Positions 60,984-64,000 of a stretch of 64,000 bases of DNA are shown here, piece by piece; the stretch's first letter is position 1, and each line of letters opens with the position of its first letter. The stretch comes from CAWJPY01 sp963844865 (GTDB lineage: Bacteria; Acidobacteriota; Thermoanaerobaculia; Thermoanaerobaculales; Sulfomarinibacteraceae): the NCBI GenBank assembly GCA_963844865.1, contig CAWJPY010000004.1, positions 113,550 to 177,549 of the forward strand, in the 5' to 3' direction. The notes under the pieces were generated by a model. It had not been told where the DNA came from. It worked only from the letters and a program-made list of their open reading frames with translations, and did not search any database. The translations under genes and the position numbers were made by a program.

Positions 60984-62833
60984 TTGTTGGGACCCGTATT
61001 TGGACGCGAAGCGGTAACTTTGCCGCGCCGCCCTCGCCACTACTTGTACCGAACGCTGTACGTGACGGTGCTGATGCTCTTGATGTGCACGGCATGGCTG
61101 GTGGTGGCGGGAACGCAAGTGATTCGCAACGTTGGAGATATGGCCCGCTTCGGGGCGATTCTGTTCCAGATCCTGGCGCCGCTGCAGCTGGCACTGGTCC
61201 TGTTCTTCTCGCGCTCGGTTCGGCCAGTGCCGTTTGTCAGGAGAAGGATCGACGTACGCTGCTGTTGTTGCTGCTGACGCGCATGTCAAATACTGAGCTG
61301 GTATTAGGCAAATTGATGGCGAGTCTCATCAATATCCTGTTCATGCTCGCCGGCGCCGTTCCACTGTTCATGCTGGCAACGCTATTTGGTGGCGTTTCAT
61401 TTGCGCAAGTGATCCGCGTTTTTGCTGTGGCCGTGGCCAGCGCCTTGGTTGCCGGCAGCCTTGGCTCGACACTGGCATTGTGGCGTGAAAAGACGTTTCA
61501 GACGCTTTCGATTACAGTCTTGGCAGTGGTCATCTGGTTAGGGGTCTGGGAAGCGGTCAACGCGGCCGGAGAACGTGTCGTCCTGGGGGGGATCACCGGT
61601 GCGGCATGGGCGACAATGTTCAGTCCGCTGCGCGCGATGATTGCCGCGGCACATCCGATCGTTGCCGGCACGACGATTGCTTCGTTGCTTGCGAATGAAG
61701 TGAACTGGTTTATTGTAATCGCGCTGATTGGCACGGTCGTCTTGAACTTGATCGCGATCGCGCGTGTCCGTGTGTGGAACCCGTCACATCAGGTGCGGCC
61801 TGGTCAGGCTCGGGACAACGATGCCAGCATATGGGGAGCCGATTACGACTTGGCGCGGAAGTCGGGTGGCAAGGCAGAGCGAGCCCGACAGTCGCATGTG
61901 GATTCGCGCCAGCGCGTTGCCATGGGGTCCAGTCGGCGCGTGTGGGATAATCCGATCTTATGGCGTGAAATTTGTACCTGGGCGTACGGCCGCAAGGTCT
62001 TGATTATTCGGGTGGTCTACCTGGCATTATTTGCCATGGCTGCTGTTGCGCTGCACCTGCTTCTCGCCGGGTCAGCGGCAACATCGGCGAGTGAGCAGTA
62101 TGTTGCGGTTATCCCGGTAACGGCGCAACCTCTGGCGCCGTTCTTTCTGGTGAGTCTTGTCATCGTCAATGCCCTGGCTGTGACCTCGATCACAAGCGAA
62201 CGCGACGGCCAATCACTGGATCTGTTGTTGGTCACCGATCTATCGCCGAAGGAATTTGTGTTGGGCAAGATCTTTGGCGTCTTGTGGGTTGCCAAGGAAA
62301 TGGTGCTCCTGCCGGTCGTGCTGGCCGGATACTTGTGGTTTCGTGGTGGCACGTCTGGTGAGGATCTGGTCTTCTTGGTGGGTGGTTTGCTGGTGATGAA
62401 CTTCTTTGTCATCATGCTGGGGATCCACTGCGGAATGAACTATGCCAATTCACGATCCGCGATTGGAGTCAGTTTGGGTACGGTCTTCTTTTTGTTTCTG
62501 GGCGTCATTACCTGCATGGTGATGATGATTTCGTTCAGTGGCAGCTTTCGAAACCAGTTAGCACCTTTTCTGGCGTTTATTTTGGGTGGAAGCGTCGGAT
62601 TGTACGTTTCTCTGGGGATACGCAACCCGTCAGCAGCGATCGGTTTGGCAGCCTTGACCTTGCCGTTTGCAACGTTCTTTGCGATCACCAGTTTCTTGCT
62701 GCGTAATCAAGAACTGACCGTGTTCATGGTGACGGCGTTGGCCTATGGTTTCACGACGACCGCGCTGCTCGTTCCGGCGCTTTATGAATTCGATATTGCA
62801 ATGGGACGCACGAAGACGGCTGGCGATGAGTGA
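60984..62833 (+). CDS. ABC-2 type transporter permease (one frameshift)
   Basis: About 617 residues. TTG 60984 with GGAG eight bases upstream gives LLGPVFGREAVTLPRRPRHY, typical for planctomycete ABC-2 permeases. Two related halves of about six TM helices each: the first has VCQEKDRRTLLLLLLTRM and ELVLGKLMASL, the second TSITSERDGQSLDLLLVTDL and EFVLGKIFGVLW, both being the conserved 'ERExGTLE.LL.TP' signature in duplicate. The frame changes near 61,212. Its ATPase partner is not in the window. Substrate unknown; such proteins move lipids, polysaccharides or drugs, or act as ABC exporters of the NatB type. Confidence 0.85.
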
Positions 62834-62860
62834 TCGACTCGGACCGGGGGACATCGGCAG

Positions 62861-64000
62861 GTGAACCTCTTGATCGACATACTGCCGTGGCTGATTGCCA
62901 TGGTTTTTCTGATCTGCTGTTCCGCGTTCTTTTCGGGCAGCGAAGCGGCCCTGTTCTATTTGCGCTGGGAGGATCGTCGGGCCTTGCTTAATGGCAGCCG
63001 TGCGCAGCGTATGGCGGTGTCACTGTTACAAGATCCAGACCGACTTCTGTCCGCCGTCTTGCTGTGGAATCTGACGGTCAACATGACGTACTTTGGGATT
63101 TCGTCAATTGTGGGCATGCGCTTGGAGCGGCAGGGAAGTGGGACGCCTGCAGTGATTTTTTCCGTTACCTCGGTCCTGGCACTTATCTTGCTCAGTGAAA
63201 TGCTGCCCAAGAGTCTGGCCGTGTTAAGCGCCCGCCGTGCCGCTGGATTGGTCGGTTTTCCACTGGCTCTGGCCGTTCGGCTACTGGACCCGATCATGCC
63301 GGTCCTGAGTCTGACAAGCCTGTTATCGCGGCGCTTGATCTGGCCCGGTTTTCAGAGTGAACCCCACTTGGAAATTCGTGATTTGGAACGGGCGATCGAG
63401 ATGTCGACCGAAGATGCCAAGCTTGTTGCACAGGAGCAGGCAACATTGCGCAATATCGTCATGCTGTCCAACATTCGAGCACACGAGTGGATGCGGCCGC
63501 GATCCCAGTTCTTGGCCTTTCGACCGCCGGTATCACTGAGTGACCTCGGCGGCCGCATGACGCCGAGCGGTTACCTGCTGGTGACGGACGGAGATGGCGA
63601 AGAAGTGGCCGGAGCGATTAACTTGAATGGCCTGTTCACGGTGTCGGACCATAACCTGGAGCGACAGGCGAAGCCGGTGATCAACGTCGCCTGGTGTGCC
63701 ACGGTAGCGGACGTTTTGCAGCGGATGCAAAACGACCAGCGTGATGTGGCGGCGGTGGTCAACGAATTTGGCGAGACGATCGGTATTCTGACATTTCACG
63801 ATATTCTGGACACGGTTTTTCACGAGAATCCGAGCCGCACGACGCGGTTGTTGGATCGCGAGCCGATTCGCGAGGTCGGTCCCGGACATTGGCACGTAAA
63901 CGGCATGACGAGCGTGCGGAGTTTGGAGCGGTACTTTGGCGTGCGGCTGCCACTTGTCCGTGGTGTGACGGTGGCCGGCGTTATTCAAGAGATGCTGCAG
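62861..64000 (+). CDS. CNNM/CorC-family (hemolysin C-like) protein, C-terminus off window
   Basis: 380 codons up to the edge, from GTG 62861 (GGGGG about ten bases upstream). N-terminal DUF21/CNNM domain: LICCSAFFSGSEAALFYLR, with the SGSE motif, LLWNLTVNMTYFGIS, and ILLSEMLPKSLAV. Then paired CBS domains (MRPRSQFLAF ... LVTDGDGEEVAGAINL; VADVLQRMQNDQRDVAAVVNEFGETIGILTFHDIL) and the beginning of a CorC-HlyC domain. Family members transport or regulate Mg2+ or Co2+. It follows the permease by 27 bases and probably shares its transcript. Confidence 0.9.
   Translation, partial: MNLLIDILPWLIAMVFLICCSAFFSGSEAALFYLRWEDRRALLNGSRAQRMAVSLLQDPDRLLSAVLLWNLTVNMTYFGISSIVGMRLERQGSGTPAVIFSVTSVLALILLSEMLPKSLAVLSARRAAGLVGFPLALAVRLLDPIMPVLSLTSLLSRRLIWPGFQSEPHLEIRDLERAIEMSTEDAKLVAQEQATLRNIVMLSNIRAHEWMRPRSQFLAFRPPVSLSDLGGRMTPSGYLLVTDGDGEEVAGAINLNGLFTVSDHNLERQAKPVINVAWCATVADVLQRMQNDQRDVAAVVNEFGETIGILTFHDILDTVFHENPSRTTRLLDREPIREVGPGHWHVNGMTSVRSLERYFGVRLPLVRGVTVAGVIQEMLQ

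Noticed and set aside
1..64000. tRNA and rRNA genes
   Set aside because: I looked for T-loop GTTCRA contexts with matching stems and for rRNA-like stretches and saw none I could support; a dedicated search could still find one.

Overview
The window is best read as two unrelated bacterial genomes joined near position 30,670. The left part (1 to about 30,670) is very GC-rich, with G or C at most third codon positions, and has almost no dispersed repeats. It looks like a Gram-negative, high-GC soil or sediment bacterium. An acidobacterial-type lineage is my best guess, but nothing seen here fixes the phylum. The right part (about 30,670 to 64,000) is less GC-rich and looks like a planctomycete of the Pirellulales type. 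The evidence is a fused ResB-CcsA protein, rpmE-prfA-prmC, an HTH/acidic/membrane protein of planctomycete style, an ExbB/ExbD-like triad, paired membrane GTPases and several families of short palindromic intergenic repeats. At the join a plus-strand FAD oxidase loses its C-terminus and a minus-strand secreted protein loses its own C-terminus at the same place, which points to an assembly misjoin.

Left part. 1-1231 is the 5' part of cydA (cytochrome bd oxidase, running off the window), followed by a STAS anti-sigma antagonist and a large multi-PAS/GAF hybrid histidine kinase. 6027-9377 is a membrane CPBP-type protease with a duplicated sensor-like ectodomain. From 18,022 down to 9,513 five minus-strand genes lie head to tail: a six-TM kinase-receiver-kinase protein, a PilZ domain fused to a PhcB-like methyltransferase, a short beta-ketoacyl synthase, a receiver-kinase protein and an FHA-GAF-PP2C phosphatase. 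This set resembles the Ralstonia Phc system, which makes and senses 3-hydroxy fatty acid methyl esters, and is the most interesting block in the window. Next come a GGDEF protein, an exported nickel superoxide dismutase, a lipoprotein, trmO, hslO, a YIP1/DUF2752 pair, an OPT transporter, an alpha/beta hydrolase, a second GGDEF protein coupled to tag, and apaH.

Right part. A heparinase II/III-like protein and a family 8 polysaccharide lyase are divergent and probably degrade acidic polysaccharides. They are followed by a GNAT acetyltransferase, a YbgC-type thioesterase, prmC, prfA, rpmE, aroC, an AsmA-like protein, the ResB-CcsA fusion with its lipoprotein neighbour, an HTH-acidic-TM protein, a QueD/PTPS enzyme, an ExbB-ExbD-ExbD operon, a small Spy-like protein, two GTPases, an ABC-2 permease and a CNNM/CorC protein running off the end. 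Intergenic DNA holds 55-bp and 66-bp tandem arrays built on a shared hairpin, a 175-bp MITE-like element with a partial second copy, and several perfect or near-perfect palindromes.

Many housekeeping genes in both halves (cydA, aroC, ccsA, kinases, transporter) contain one or two apparent frameshifts that leave the protein otherwise intact. I read these as uncorrected indel errors rather than pseudogenes, and where needed I annotated one gene across the shifts.
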